From the NCBI GenBank assembly GCA_002317155.1, contig DCIR01000031.1, forward strand, positions 1-14,977: 14,977 nucleotides of DNA. Direction: 5' to 3'. Below the pieces are notes generated by a model. That model was not told the origin of the DNA. It did no database searches and saw only the letters and a list, made by a program, of their open reading frames with translations. The translations under genes and the position numbers were made by a program. Of this stretch, positions 1 through 6,735 are shown piece after piece; position 1 is the stretch's first letter, and each line of letters opens with the position of its first letter. Source of the stretch: Lachnospiraceae bacterium UBA1721 (GTDB taxonomy: Bacteria; Bacillota; Clostridia; Lachnospirales; Lachnospiraceae).

Positions 1-135
1 TTTTTTACCCATATAAGTCTTTTCTCCCTCTTTGCAAGTTTTACTGGAAGTTAACTTTACTTGTATTACGTATCCAAAAAAAATTCTGTGGTTTTGTTGC
101 AAACTTTGATCATTACCTTCTCCGATGGCAAATGC

Positions 136-891
136 TTATCTAAACATCTTCTTTTTATCATTTAGATATACAATAAACAGCGTAATTACAATCATAATAC
201 CTGCCATCACTGCTTTACCTAAAGAATCATCTTTAATTATGTAAATACCACCTGATGCGTTCACAATACAATGCAACAACACGCATAACCATACACTTCC
301 TGTACATTTTCTAACACAAGCTAGAGCAAATGCCATTCCAAATACTACAAATCCAAACGCAATATAGCTATGCCCTTCCTGACCTACACCATTTATATAA
401 AACAATGGAAAATGCCATAACCACCATATTACGGAAACTATAATTGTAGCTACAACATAAGGAAATTTTTCTTCTAGTTCTGGTTGAAGAATATATCGCC
501 ATCCAGCTTCTTCTAAACCTCCCCCAAATAACATTAATGGAATCATAACTATCATTGAATATAACGGAGCACCTTTTTCATAACCAGCTACAATGCATTG
601 TGGCAACACATACAAAATAGATAAACCAATTACAAGCATATATGAAATTAATCCATGCTTAAAATCAAACACATTTTTCATCCAGTCCTTAAAATTCTTT
701 ACCTTACCATTTTTCTTTAAGACTATATATGACGCAATTGTAGGTGACCAACCTCCAAGCAAATATGGAACATATAAAAAATAGTCCGTCTCTAACGAAA
801 GATTATTAAAACTACAAATCATACAAGTTCCCCAACATATTGCCATTATAGCAAATGTAACTATCAAGAAGTGTTTACTCACTTTACTCAT
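136..891 (-). CDS. CPBP-family intramembrane metalloprotease homologue
   Basis: A 251-aa multi-pass membrane protein with about seven hydrophobic segments. The CPBP (CAAX protease / bacteriocin-processing, ABI) signature is visible: EEAGWR with E127, E128 and R132, then WWLWHF with H160, then LHCIVN with H207. These are the expected metal or catalytic positions of the family, so catalysis is probably intact. Family members cleave prenylated or small peptide substrates in the membrane, and some give self-immunity to bacteriocins; the substrate here cannot be told. The start is supported by AAGGAG a few bases upstream of the ATG. No bacteriocin gene is visible next to it. About 135 bp remain on its left with no gene I can support. 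Base composition is more AT-rich than the neighbouring hydrolase genes, which suggests separate acquisition. The family call is firm; the role is unknown. Confidence 0.85.
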   Translation of the reverse strand: MSKVSKHFLIVTFAIMAICWGTCMICSFNNLSLETDYFLYVPYLLGGWSPTIASYIVLKKNGKVKNFKDWMKNVFDFKHGLISYMLVIGLSILYVLPQCIVAGYEKGAPLYSMIVMIPLMLFGGGLEEAGWRYILQPELEEKFPYVVATIIVSVIWWLWHFPLFYINGVGQEGHSYIAFGFVVFGMAFALACVRKCTGSVWLCVLLHCIVNASGGIYIIKDDSLGKAVMAGIMIVITLFIVYLNDKKKMFR

Positions 892-926
892 TTTCCATTC
901 TCCTTAGCATTTAAAATCGGAATTTC

Positions 927-1070
927 CTAAAACCCACCATAGTATGATAGTGTTTCTGTTGCAAATTCGGTCCCAACCTTCATAGCCTCGTAAATATCCT
1001 CGTTTATCATATGAGAACATACAAATCCAGCATGATAACTGTCACCACATCCAGTAGTATCAACTAAAAT
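927..1070 (-). pseudogene. C-terminal fragment of a PfkB/ribokinase-family sugar kinase
   Basis: Translating the minus strand of this gap gives a 47-48-residue peptide that begins near LVDTTGCGDSYHAGF and ends at a TAG. DTTGCGDSYHAGF is the PfkB signature 2, with the catalytic aspartate in GxGD. The following helix and the ending ETLSYYGGF also fit the C-terminus of this family. The first in-frame codon upstream is a stop (1071-1073), next to the end of the YhfC-like gene, so about 250 N-terminal residues are missing and there is no start. It is therefore a relic left by a deletion or insertion at about 1070. Which sugar the parent enzyme phosphorylated cannot be told. Confidence 0.8.
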
Positions 1071-1078
1071 TCATCTTA

Positions 1079-1918
1079 CTAGATGATCTCGGTAGAAGAT
1101 GACTCTTTCATTTTTTTGTAAAGCTTGACTGCAATGAATACAACTACTCCGGTCCATACACCGAGCCATAGCTCAACTGTCCAAAGTGGCACTACGCTTC
1201 TCTGGTATAACCCAGGGAATGAATCCATCAACATATGCAGGATGATTGCCACTGGCAGACAGATCTTCTTAGCGGTTACCACACCATAATATACAACCAC
1301 TGTAAGTCCGATATGCAAAAGCATCGCAAATAAGCGCTCAATAACATTTATAGCCATCATTCCGTAATCAAATGCTGCTGCGGTCTGAATAGACGAAAGT
1401 GCCGCGGAAGCAGTTTCCTCTGTTATATTCAATGTACTAAGAGCATTTTCCATATCTCCCGCAGAGAACAGCACCGCAACGGCAAGATATGTAATTATCG
1501 TAGGCAAAAGAACTGCCAATATCTCGATTCCTCCGTGACCAATTCCATACATAACTGCATTTTCAGTGGTCCTGTTCTTTTTCATTATGTATTTCAGAAT
1601 AATATAACGTCCGCACTCCTCAAAAACACCTGCCATGATGATTCCGTAAAGGACATAAGCGATAGTGTTTCCATTAATAAAGCGAGAAATAGGGTTATCC
1701 GTAACGATACAGACCATATGTACCCCGAGTTCTAACACACGAGCAGATACAATAAAGCCAATAGCACCGACAATCAGCCAGCTGATTTTTGTCTGTTGTT
1801 TATAGTTTTTACGCCAATAGATGAAAAAGATGACAGGAATAGCAACCATCAGAATAACTGTAATAATTAGCGACGGAATAGCACTTTTTCCAATAACAAT
1901 ATTTTCTATCTCTCTCAT
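1079..1918 (-). CDS. YhfC-like intramembrane protease homologue
   Basis: A 279-aa protein with about seven membrane segments. It matches the YhfC family (putative membrane peptidases distantly related to CPBP). Visible motifs are FEECGRY (E100, E101, R104), GIGHGGIE (H128, E132), LHIGLT (H202) and LHMLMD (H228, D232), which is the expected spread of metal-binding and acidic residues in the membrane. Substrates of this family are not established. GAGGTG lies six bases before the ATG. It is the last gene of the run headed by the TetR gene, about 56 bp after the small hydrolase, and its end abuts the kinase fragment. The C-terminal tail KKMKESSSTEII is hydrophilic. I infer a role in the membrane or cell-envelope function of this cluster. 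Confidence 0.75.
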   Translation of the reverse strand: MREIENIVIGKSAIPSLIITVILMVAIPVIFFIYWRKNYKQQTKISWLIVGAIGFIVSARVLELGVHMVCIVTDNPISRFINGNTIAYVLYGIIMAGVFEECGRYIILKYIMKKNRTTENAVMYGIGHGGIEILAVLLPTIITYLAVAVLFSAGDMENALSTLNITEETASAALSSIQTAAAFDYGMMAINVIERLFAMLLHIGLTVVVYYGVVTAKKICLPVAIILHMLMDSFPGLYQRSVVPLWTVELWLGVWTGVVVFIAVKLYKKMKESSSTEII

Positions 1919-1974
1919 TTAACGTCACCTCTCTATCTCATTTCTTCGATATGTCTTAGTCAGTTTTACTGTAA

Positions 1975-2964
1975 TTAATCATCTAATCCGGAAATAAAGC
2001 TTCTCATTTCTGATTCTATCGTATCAGTTTCAAGACAATGCACAAAATGTCCGCAGTCCAATTCTACCAGTTTGGCATTTGGCATATCGGATGTATAGTC
2101 TCTGGCATATCCCCGCCACTTTTCTACAGCTTCTTTGTCATTTGGATCACCTTCGCCCAGAGATGTAAATATAAGCACAGGGCACTCCGGCTTAGGATTT
2201 TCCAGTATTTTCCTGCTGACGGTTTGCTCATTTTCAAGCGTCTCATTTTCCAGTGTTTTATTATATCCCTTTGCAAAAATGATTGCCTTGTATATATCCC
2301 TTTCTTCTTTTGTAAACACTCCGGTGCCAAACGCAGGAATCATGTTGTCACACATTTTATCTGTGACAAGACGGTATATACCCAGATTATTAACAAATCT
2401 TGCACCTTTCATTAATGAATCACCGGAAGCACCTTCCCACTCCATATATTCATTCGGATAGGCAATATCCAGCCCTACTATCGCCTCTACCTCGTCAGGA
2501 TACTCAATCTCCCAAAGCATCGCCTCTACGCCGGACATAGAATGAGGACAAAGTATAAATGGTCCTTCAATACCGAGCTTACTAAGTGCTTCTCTATCCT
2601 GCCTTAAGATAGTCTCAAATGATCTTTCCGTTTCGACGCTATCACTGAAACCATAGCCAAACTTTTCTATAACTACTATCCTGTAATCACTACTGAGTCT
2701 TGACCAAAGCGGCTTGAAGTCAAGTATAGGTTCAGGAGTTACGTAGCCTGACATAAAGACTATCGCGTGTTTTCCCTCTCCTTCTGTATAGATGCACATT
2801 TCATTTCCATCCACTTCTACCATCTGACCGATGGGGTTTTCAACTAGTGGTTTTTCTTTTTTAATCATAATCCTATTGAATATAGAAAGCCCTAACAAAA
2901 AAACTATTATTGCTCCTAATATTATGAGTAACACTTTCCCTGTTTTCTTAAATACTTTTTTCAT
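1975..2964 (-). CDS. membrane-anchored alpha/beta hydrolase
   Basis: A 329-aa alpha/beta-hydrolase-fold protein. Residues 8-28 form one hydrophobic segment after a basic N-terminus (KKVFKKTGK), so it is probably a signal anchor with the enzyme outside the membrane. The fold is shown by FMSGYVTPEP (oxyanion region, 70-79), the DR-like turn EKFGYGFSDS (100-109), the nucleophile elbow CPHSMSG (S142), an acidic residue near D273 and the histidine in CGHFVH (H306). The elbow has P and S where most members have G (GxSxG), so the site is atypical but probably active. TLENETLENE (237-246) is a short internal duplication. The ribosome site is weak (GGATGG). The gene follows the larger hydrolase after 54 bp in the same direction. 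The substrate is unknown; an esterase or lipase-like role is most general. Confidence 0.8.
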   Translation of the reverse strand: MKKVFKKTGKVLLIILGAIIVFLLGLSIFNRIMIKKEKPLVENPIGQMVEVDGNEMCIYTEGEGKHAIVFMSGYVTPEPILDFKPLWSRLSSDYRIVVIEKFGYGFSDSVETERSFETILRQDREALSKLGIEGPFILCPHSMSGVEAMLWEIEYPDEVEAIVGLDIAYPNEYMEWEGASGDSLMKGARFVNNLGIYRLVTDKMCDNMIPAFGTGVFTKEERDIYKAIIFAKGYNKTLENETLENEQTVSRKILENPKPECPVLIFTSLGEGDPNDKEAVEKWRGYARDYTSDMPNAKLVELDCGHFVHCLETDTIESEMRSFISGLDD

Positions 2965-3018
2965 TTATTTGTCCATCCAATTTCTCAATGTATTTTATTA
3001 TCCTTGTCGGATTAATCT

Positions 3019-4614
3019 TCAATCACATTCAAGCAGAAAATCACGGATTACCTTGGCGAACTGATCCGGCAATTGTCCTTGAGGAGAATGTCCGCACCCA
3101 TCAACGAGATTCATTTCCTTTTTGGGAGCAGTTATCACATCATAGTATTCTTCTATCGGTCCAACAGGGCAATCCCAGTCTTCCGAACCGGATATAAAAA
3201 GAACCGGCATCTGAAAATCAGTATTTCTTTTGTATGCATTAAAATCCAGTAAGTAATCTATCAGTGGTTTTTCCAAATCTTCGTATGCCGTACTTCCGGT
3301 TTGTGATGACAAAATAACCCCATACCACCTTGCATCTTCAACTCCAAAATAAGGTGAGAAGATTGCAGCCGTTGTCGCTACGTCTTCTGTTACTCGCGGC
3401 AAATGATACATAATCGTACTATTGCTAAGAGCAGACATATTTGCTACCGTGGGATTATTGATAAGTTCCTCATACGCATTCTCCATTTCGCCGGTATCAT
3501 CACCGGCTTCCTTTGCTTTTGCCAGCGCATCCTCATAATTATAAGTGTATGCATACATATCTTCTTCGATTACTTCCTGGCCAATCCCTATATAGGCAGA
3601 AACTTTTTCAGGATGATCAAGAACATACTGGCTTCCAAGCAGAGTCCCATATGAATGTCCGATGATCACCACCTTATCCTGCTTATATGTATTTCGGGCA
3701 TAATCAACCAGAGCGTCTAAATCATTCATGGCCTGTTCGAATGAAACCGTGCTGTTATCAGGGTCTGTACTCACATTATGATAATATGTCCTGCCGCATC
3801 CTCTATGATCCCAGCTAATAACCGTATACTCATCAGTCAGATAATCAATCCAGCAATAGTCAAAACTTGTAGTGGATGCTCCCGGTCCACCGTGGAGGCT
3901 TATCATAACAGGATTTGATATATCATGTCCCATAGTGAGGATATACTGTTCCTGTCCATTTAACATTACGTATTCCGACTCATTGATTCCGTCGCTATAA
4001 TCAATTGTACGCTTAATCTGATTTATATTTCTGCCAATAATTACTACTGCAAAGAATCCAAGAACAATTATCAGAACCATCGAAACAATTACTTTGGGAA
4101 TACCGATAAGTATCCTTCGCATAATACGTTTTTTAGGCTTGGTTTCATTAACTTCTTTCTCATGAGCAAGATGTATTCCGACGTGTCCGATTCCAAGTAT
4201 TATTGAACCGATAATCATTAAGCCATTTCCGCCATAAATTCCAAGCAGAAAAAATGCGATGACCGGAAGCGTTGCTCCTGCGACAGGAATTCCGCAAAAC
4301 CTTCGATAAAAGTCTTTCATTGTCTTTTCACTTTTAAAGTACCGCACCCAGAAAAGCTCATACAATACCATACACAGAAATGATATGCCCAATACCGGAA
4401 ACCAGAAATTCCATCCCTTGTAATTAAAATCCGAGAATATGAGTGCTACAGGTGTAACAATAACTTGCCCCAAGCGCTCAAATATGAGCAAAACTTTATT
4501 TTCTTTATGAACGTGCTCCTCATAATCCTTCGGCTTGTTCTTTGTCCATATAAGGTTGGGAACAAAAAACATAATCAGCCATATTAATCCAACATATGAA
4601 AATCCAAAACTCAT
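3019..4614 (-). CDS. membrane domain fused to proline-iminopeptidase-like alpha/beta hydrolase
   Basis: A 531-aa protein in two parts. Residues 1-150 hold about five membrane segments and contain no hydrolase motif; this portion looks like a small clostridial membrane protein of unknown function. A basic linker (KPKKRIMRR, 159-167) and a further hydrophobic segment (171-194) lead into a complete alpha/beta hydrolase with HGGPG (241-245, oxyanion hole typical of proline iminopeptidases), DHRGCGRT (269-276), the nucleophile in GHSYG (S321), an acidic residue in GSEDWD (D479 or D481) and a histidine in CGHSP (H509). The second part, starting at the internal Met165, would by itself resemble a membrane-anchored hydrolase, so a gene fusion is likely. 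AAGGAG lies about ten bases before the ATG. It follows tetR after 18 bp, so the two are surely cotranscribed. The peptide or ester substrate is not evident. Confidence 0.85.
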   Translation of the reverse strand: MSFGFSYVGLIWLIMFFVPNLIWTKNKPKDYEEHVHKENKVLLIFERLGQVIVTPVALIFSDFNYKGWNFWFPVLGISFLCMVLYELFWVRYFKSEKTMKDFYRRFCGIPVAGATLPVIAFFLLGIYGGNGLMIIGSIILGIGHVGIHLAHEKEVNETKPKKRIMRRILIGIPKVIVSMVLIIVLGFFAVVIIGRNINQIKRTIDYSDGINESEYVMLNGQEQYILTMGHDISNPVMISLHGGPGASTTSFDYCWIDYLTDEYTVISWDHRGCGRTYYHNVSTDPDNSTVSFEQAMNDLDALVDYARNTYKQDKVVIIGHSYGTLLGSQYVLDHPEKVSAYIGIGQEVIEEDMYAYTYNYEDALAKAKEAGDDTGEMENAYEELINNPTVANMSALSNSTIMYHLPRVTEDVATTAAIFSPYFGVEDARWYGVILSSQTGSTAYEDLEKPLIDYLLDFNAYKRNTDFQMPVLFISGSEDWDCPVGPIEEYYDVITAPKKEMNLVDGCGHSPQGQLPDQFAKVIRDFLLECD

Positions 4615-4632
4615 AATGAATGATCTCCTTGT

Positions 4633-5229
4633 TTATGTATTTATCCATCTTTCTATAAAGATGTCTATATGTTCTTCTATAGTAGTCATTACCTCATCTT
4701 CTTTATCCGGAGCCCTGTCGCATAACTGTATCAAAAGCGAGACGGGTGCCATAAATTCAAGTGCCGCTATCTCCGGATTGCACCTCACCATAGTCCCTTC
4801 ATCCATCATCCGCTTAAATACCAGTGTAAAAAGAGAATTAATATTACTTATCAAGTGCTTGGTTGCACACTCGGCAAACATCTCATTTCTATACTGCTCT
4901 ATGGTGAGTAGTCTACGCATCCTTATGGGGATTTCACTATGCAGGGTAAATGTAATCAGCTTCAGTGAATATTCTTTTAGCTCCTTACCTGTTCTGACAT
5001 TCTTCCCGGCCTCTTCCCTTAGCCCCATACCTTTAGCATATACTTCATCTGACCAATCGATTACGGCCCCAAGTAATTCCTCTTTCCCCTTGAAATGCGC
5101 ATAAATTGACGGTGTTTTGATTCCTACCGCTTTTGCAATCTGCTCAACACTGGTTCCTTCATATCCGTTTTCTGAAAACAGATCAAGTGCTGCCTTAATA
5201 AGCCTTTCTTTCGTATCAGTCGTTCTCAT
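4633..5229 (-). CDS. TetR-family transcriptional repressor
   Basis: A 198-aa regulator. The N-terminal helix-turn-helix is classic TetR: KERLIKAALDLFSENGYEGTS, then VEQIAKAVGIKTPSIYAHFKGKEEL. The variable C-terminal ligand domain gives no clue to the inducer. An ATG further upstream (5268) would add 13 residues, but that ATG lies inside an inverted repeat of the operator and has no ribosome site. The ATG at 5229 (MRTTDTKERL) has GGAG seven bases before it and fits family length, so it is preferred. It is first in a same-strand run with the two hydrolases and the YhfC-like gene. The promoter contains two inverted repeats, so autorepression and control of the run are likely. Confidence 0.88.
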   Translation of the reverse strand: MRTTDTKERLIKAALDLFSENGYEGTSVEQIAKAVGIKTPSIYAHFKGKEELLGAVIDWSDEVYAKGMGLREEAGKNVRTGKELKEYSLKLITFTLHSEIPIRMRRLLTIEQYRNEMFAECATKHLISNINSLFTLVFKRMMDEGTMVRCNPEIAALEFMAPVSLLIQLCDRAPDKEDEVMTTIEEHIDIFIERWINT

Positions 5230-5257
5230 TTCCATCTCCATTTTATAAAACACAGCA

Positions 5258-5310
5258 ATGCCTAACATACATTAGGCATCAGTATAACCTAATATATATT
5301 AGGTTGTCAA
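5258..5310 (-). promoter_or_regulatory. tetR-operon promoter with two operators
   Basis: On the minus strand TTGACA (5305-5310) and TATACT (5281-5286) are separated by 18 bp, close to a consensus sigma-A promoter. A 20-bp perfect palindrome, AACCTAATATATATTAGGTT (5286-5305), spans essentially the whole spacer. A second inverted repeat, ATGCCTAA-N6-TTAGGCAT (5258-5279), covers the expected start site. Both share the half-site CCTAA/TTAGG. This is the geometry of a TetR-type repressor that blocks polymerase binding. Confidence 0.88.
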
Positions 5311-5341
5311 GAAAAATATATTCTTACGCATTAACGAGAAT

Positions 5342-5369
5342 AAAAAAACCTGCGGACATCAGGATTTTT
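5342..5369 (-). terminator. intrinsic terminator
   Basis: CCTG (5349-5352) pairs with CAGG (5360-5363), with A/T extension on both sides. On the minus strand seven T residues follow (5342-5348). It would stop leftward transcription arriving from the tuf side before the tetR promoter. The stem is short, so strength is moderate. Confidence 0.55.
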
Positions 5370-5427
5370 CTCCCGACACCCGCCGGCTCAATAACGATTT
5401 GATATTCAGTTTATCTGAATGTTTGCC

Positions 5428-5490
5428 TTAGCCGCCTTTATCTGTATTTTCTCTTTGCTTTATGATTTCTCTGAATTTATTAACATCCAT
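5428..5490 (-). CDS. possible 20-codon small ORF
   Basis: A minus-strand ORF encodes a basic, hydrophilic peptide beginning MDVNKFREII and ending NTDKGG. AAAGGTGG lies about eight bases before the ATG, a plausible ribosome site. It sits between the tuf-end copy and the terminator at 5342-5369. I recognise no family. It could be a real small peptide, a remnant of a longer gene, or chance; an ATTCAG-TTTAT-CTGAAT hairpin at 5404-5420 lies just past the stop. The rest of 5371-5590 shows nothing I can name. Confidence 0.25.
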   Translation of the reverse strand: MDVNKFREIIKQRENTDKGG

Positions 5491-5591
5491 TAGTTTTTAC
5501 CACCTTTACACGTAGGTTGCTTTGAATCCAAAAATCTTGTTCCAATCTTTCTATTTTTGTATATGCAGCAAGATATCTTGAATAAATATTT

Positions 5592-5747
5592 CCATTTTAT
5601 TACCACTTACTCAATTTTCTTCCGATTTGTAAGAAAAAAGGCTCCCGAGGAAATCCTCGGAAGCCTTGATTTTACTGTATTTCTACTTAATTATTCGATA
5701 ATTGTTGCTACTCTTCCTGATCCTACTGTTCTACCACCTTCTCTAAT
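5592..5747 (-). repeat. attL: left copy of the tuf-end direct repeat
   Basis: Aligned with 14822-14977 at an offset of 9,230. The untranslated and terminator part (5592-5696) has only two mismatches in 105 bp (5611, 5654). The coding part (5697-5747) has ten mismatches in 51 bp, all synonymous. Weaker similarity continues left to about 5582. Perfectly identical blocks that could hold the crossover are 5612-5653, 5655-5696 and the 17-bp block 5725-5741. Confidence 0.88.
5634..5665 (-). terminator. tuf-type intrinsic terminator, left copy
   Basis: GGCT-C-CCGAGG (5640-5650) pairs with CCTCGG-A-AGCC (5655-5665), with one mismatch and the loop AAAT. On the minus strand a T tract follows (5634-5639). 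It is the same terminator as at 14864-14895. Confidence 0.88.
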
Positions 5748-5768
5748 GAAAGGATTTGTAATCGTCAT
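5691..5768 (-). pseudogene. tuf 3'-end fragment (EF-Tu C-terminal tail)
   Basis: The minus strand encodes IREGGRTVGSGRVATIIE followed by TAA, identical at the protein level to the EF-Tu tail at the right end, although 8 of 18 codons differ synonymously (AGA, GTA and GCA here against CGT, GTT and GCT there). Upstream the similarity to EF-Tu stops; the reading frame continues only seven codons to an ATG at 5768 (MTITNPF). It is a duplicated attachment-site fragment, not a working gene. Whether it is the displaced host tail or element-borne is unresolved. Confidence 0.85.
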
Positions 5769-5818
5769 TACAAACCATTGTAAAATGCGTGTTTCTATTT
5801 TTCTGATTTTGCAAAATC
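5755..5818. other. palindromes at the inner edge of attL
   Basis: TTTGTAAT-CGTC-ATTACAAA (5755-5774) is a perfect 8-bp-arm inverted repeat starting seven bases inside the tuf fragment. GATTTTGCAAAATC (5805-5818) is a perfect 14-bp palindrome, and TTACAA-ACCA-TTGTAA overlaps 5769-5784. An ATATTACC motif at 5848-5855 recurs near the right end (14816-14823). These are candidate arm sites for integrase or excisionase, by position only. Confidence 0.45.
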
Positions 5819-5867
5819 GGTAATTTTTTATATGTTATTTTGAAATTATATTACCAAAATCTTACCG

Positions 5868-6452
5868 TCAAAATGAATCTTCAAACAATACGTTTCCGTT
5901 TATATCATACACTTTATACGACTTAACCTTTACCGTCTTCTGACCGGCAATATATTTATCGGATGACTCATGAAAAAAGGTTTCAACATATCTGCTTCCA
6001 CTTACTGCATCTTTAGCTATTCCCATATGATTATATTCCCCCTTCTTTTTTTCCTCAAAGAGAATATAGTCGCTGCTAATCTTTGAATGAATAAGTGACG
6101 CATTAAAATCTACTATTGCGTCTGTATAATTTAACGTCGTCAAATTATCATATGAGAAGTTTTCATATCTGTCTTGTATTAAATGATAAAAATGGCTTCC
6201 TTTTATCAGTGCGTCGGTAAGCGTTCCATTTTTGATTCCTTTAATCACATCCATCAACTTAACGGTTCTATTTGTTCTGTCTAACCAAAATTGAATTAAC
6301 TGAATATCAACAACTTTATGGAGCCCTAACAGATGTAAAAAATTTTCTTCTCTATATACTACTTCGATAACGGTACCATCAATCAACTCATACTTAACCT
6401 TGCATCCCACAAGTCGCATATAGTCATTATATTTTTGTAGCAATAAATCCAT
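5868..6452 (-). CDS. PBECR4-like (BECR-fold) putative nuclease or toxin
   Basis: A 194-aa soluble protein without signal peptide. It resembles PBECR4, a family grouped with the barnase-EndoU-colicin-RelE (BECR) nuclease fold and known from phages and mobile elements. Supporting segments, in order, are FLHLLGL (38-44, like the HLTG-type motif), VDFNASL (114-120), SDYILFEEKKKGEYNHMGIA (127-146) and ETFFHESSDKYIAGQKTVKV (157-176) near the C-terminus, where the beta strands of the fold would lie. H40, Y129, H142, H161 and Q171 are candidate active-site residues. The start is the ATG at 6452, with AGGGG 11 bases upstream. Only about 23 bp separate the start from a strong terminator that ends a structured RNA on the same strand. 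It is the first cargo gene inside attL, with no antitoxin protein next to it. The family call is from recall of motifs; nuclease activity is inference. Confidence 0.55.
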   Translation of the reverse strand: MDLLLQKYNDYMRLVGCKVKYELIDGTVIEVVYREENFLHLLGLHKVVDIQLIQFWLDRTNRTVKLMDVIKGIKNGTLTDALIKGSHFYHLIQDRYENFSYDNLTTLNYTDAIVDFNASLIHSKISSDYILFEEKKKGEYNHMGIAKDAVSGSRYVETFFHESSDKYIAGQKTVKVKSYKVYDINGNVLFEDSF

Positions 6453-6475
6453 TGTGTATTAATCCCCTGAAACGA

Positions 6476-6505
6476 AAAATGCTCCTGATTGCCCAGGAGC
6501 ATTTT
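6476..6505 (-). terminator. strong intrinsic terminator between RNA and PBECR4-like gene
   Basis: Twelve base pairs: AAAATGCTCCTG (6476-6487) against CAGGAGCATTTT (6494-6505), loop of six. On the minus strand TTTTT follows the stem. It separates the structured RNA from the downstream gene, so gene expression would need read-through or another promoter. The stem is A/T symmetrical and could work in both directions. Confidence 0.9.
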
Positions 6506-6621
6506 CATTATTCTTAGAAAAGGTTCCTTTGTTTTCAGCCGTTAAGCCTATTCGGGAGAGCGAACCAACTCTCTGGTAGGAACTCCAGTTATGAGCCGAA
6601 TGACCACAACCTTCCTCGTTC
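6476..6621 (-). ncRNA. candidate structured RNA upstream of the PBECR4-like gene
   Basis: The stretch lies between a sigma-A promoter and an intrinsic terminator, is about 145 nt long, and has no convincing ORF. Pairings visible on the transcript are: an outer helix AAGGTT/AACCTT (6608-6613 with 6520-6525); an inner helix ATTCGG/CCGAAT (6596-6601 with 6550-6555); and inside it two hairpins, CTGG/CCAG (6573-6576 with 6585-6588) and AGAG/CTCT (6557-6560 with 6569-6572). The CCTA in the first hairpin loop can pair with TAGG just 3' of the inner helix, a possible pseudoknot. I see no tandem repeats. It is unlike a T-box (no AGGGTGG-type antiterminator) or any riboswitch I recognise. It could act in trans as an RNA antitoxin or in cis as an attenuator. 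Confidence 0.6.
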
Positions 6622-6627
6622 AAGTAT

Positions 6628-6656
6628 ATAATATCAAATAACAGCAGAATCTACAA
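6628..6656 (-). promoter_or_regulatory. sigma-A promoter of the structured RNA
   Basis: On the minus strand TTGTAG (6651-6656) and TATTAT (6628-6633) are separated by exactly 17 bp. The start site would be near 6621. The -35 box overlaps the stop codon of the small ORF at 6651-6701. Confidence 0.7.
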
Positions 6657-6701
6657 GCCCTTTCTCTTTATATATTCAAGTGCTATATAGGCAAGATGCA
6701 T
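6651..6701 (-). CDS. possible 16-codon small ORF
   Basis: The minus strand reads MHLAYIALEYIKRKGL, with AAAGGTGG eight bases before the ATG; an in-frame GTG at 6713 would add MVDR. It is amphipathic with a basic end. It lies between the relaxase gene and the RNA promoter, and its stop overlaps the -35 box. I recognise no family. It may be chance; the good ribosome site is the main support. Confidence 0.25.
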   Translation of the reverse strand: MHLAYIALEYIKRKGL

Positions 6702-6735
6702 TCTATCAACCACCTTTGCATATTAATATACCGCA

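Noticed and set aside
2038..2415. Plus-strand reading frame of 125 codons inside the alpha/beta hydrolase gene
   Set aside because: It lies fully opposite a gene with clear hydrolase motifs; cysteine- and phenylalanine-rich composition marks it as an antisense shadow.
5557..5823. Plus-strand reading frame of 88 codons across the left tuf copy
   Set aside because: It is antisense to the tuf tail and terminator and has no ribosome site or family resemblance.
5868..6452. ToxN/AbiQ-type toxin
   Set aside because: The motifs fit PBECR4-like proteins better than ToxN, and the upstream RNA lacks the tandem repeats of ToxI.
6476..6621. T-box or other known riboswitch upstream of the PBECR4-like gene
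   Set aside because: No T-box antiterminator sequence or specifier loop and no conserved riboswitch core that I can recognise; kept as an unclassified structured RNA.
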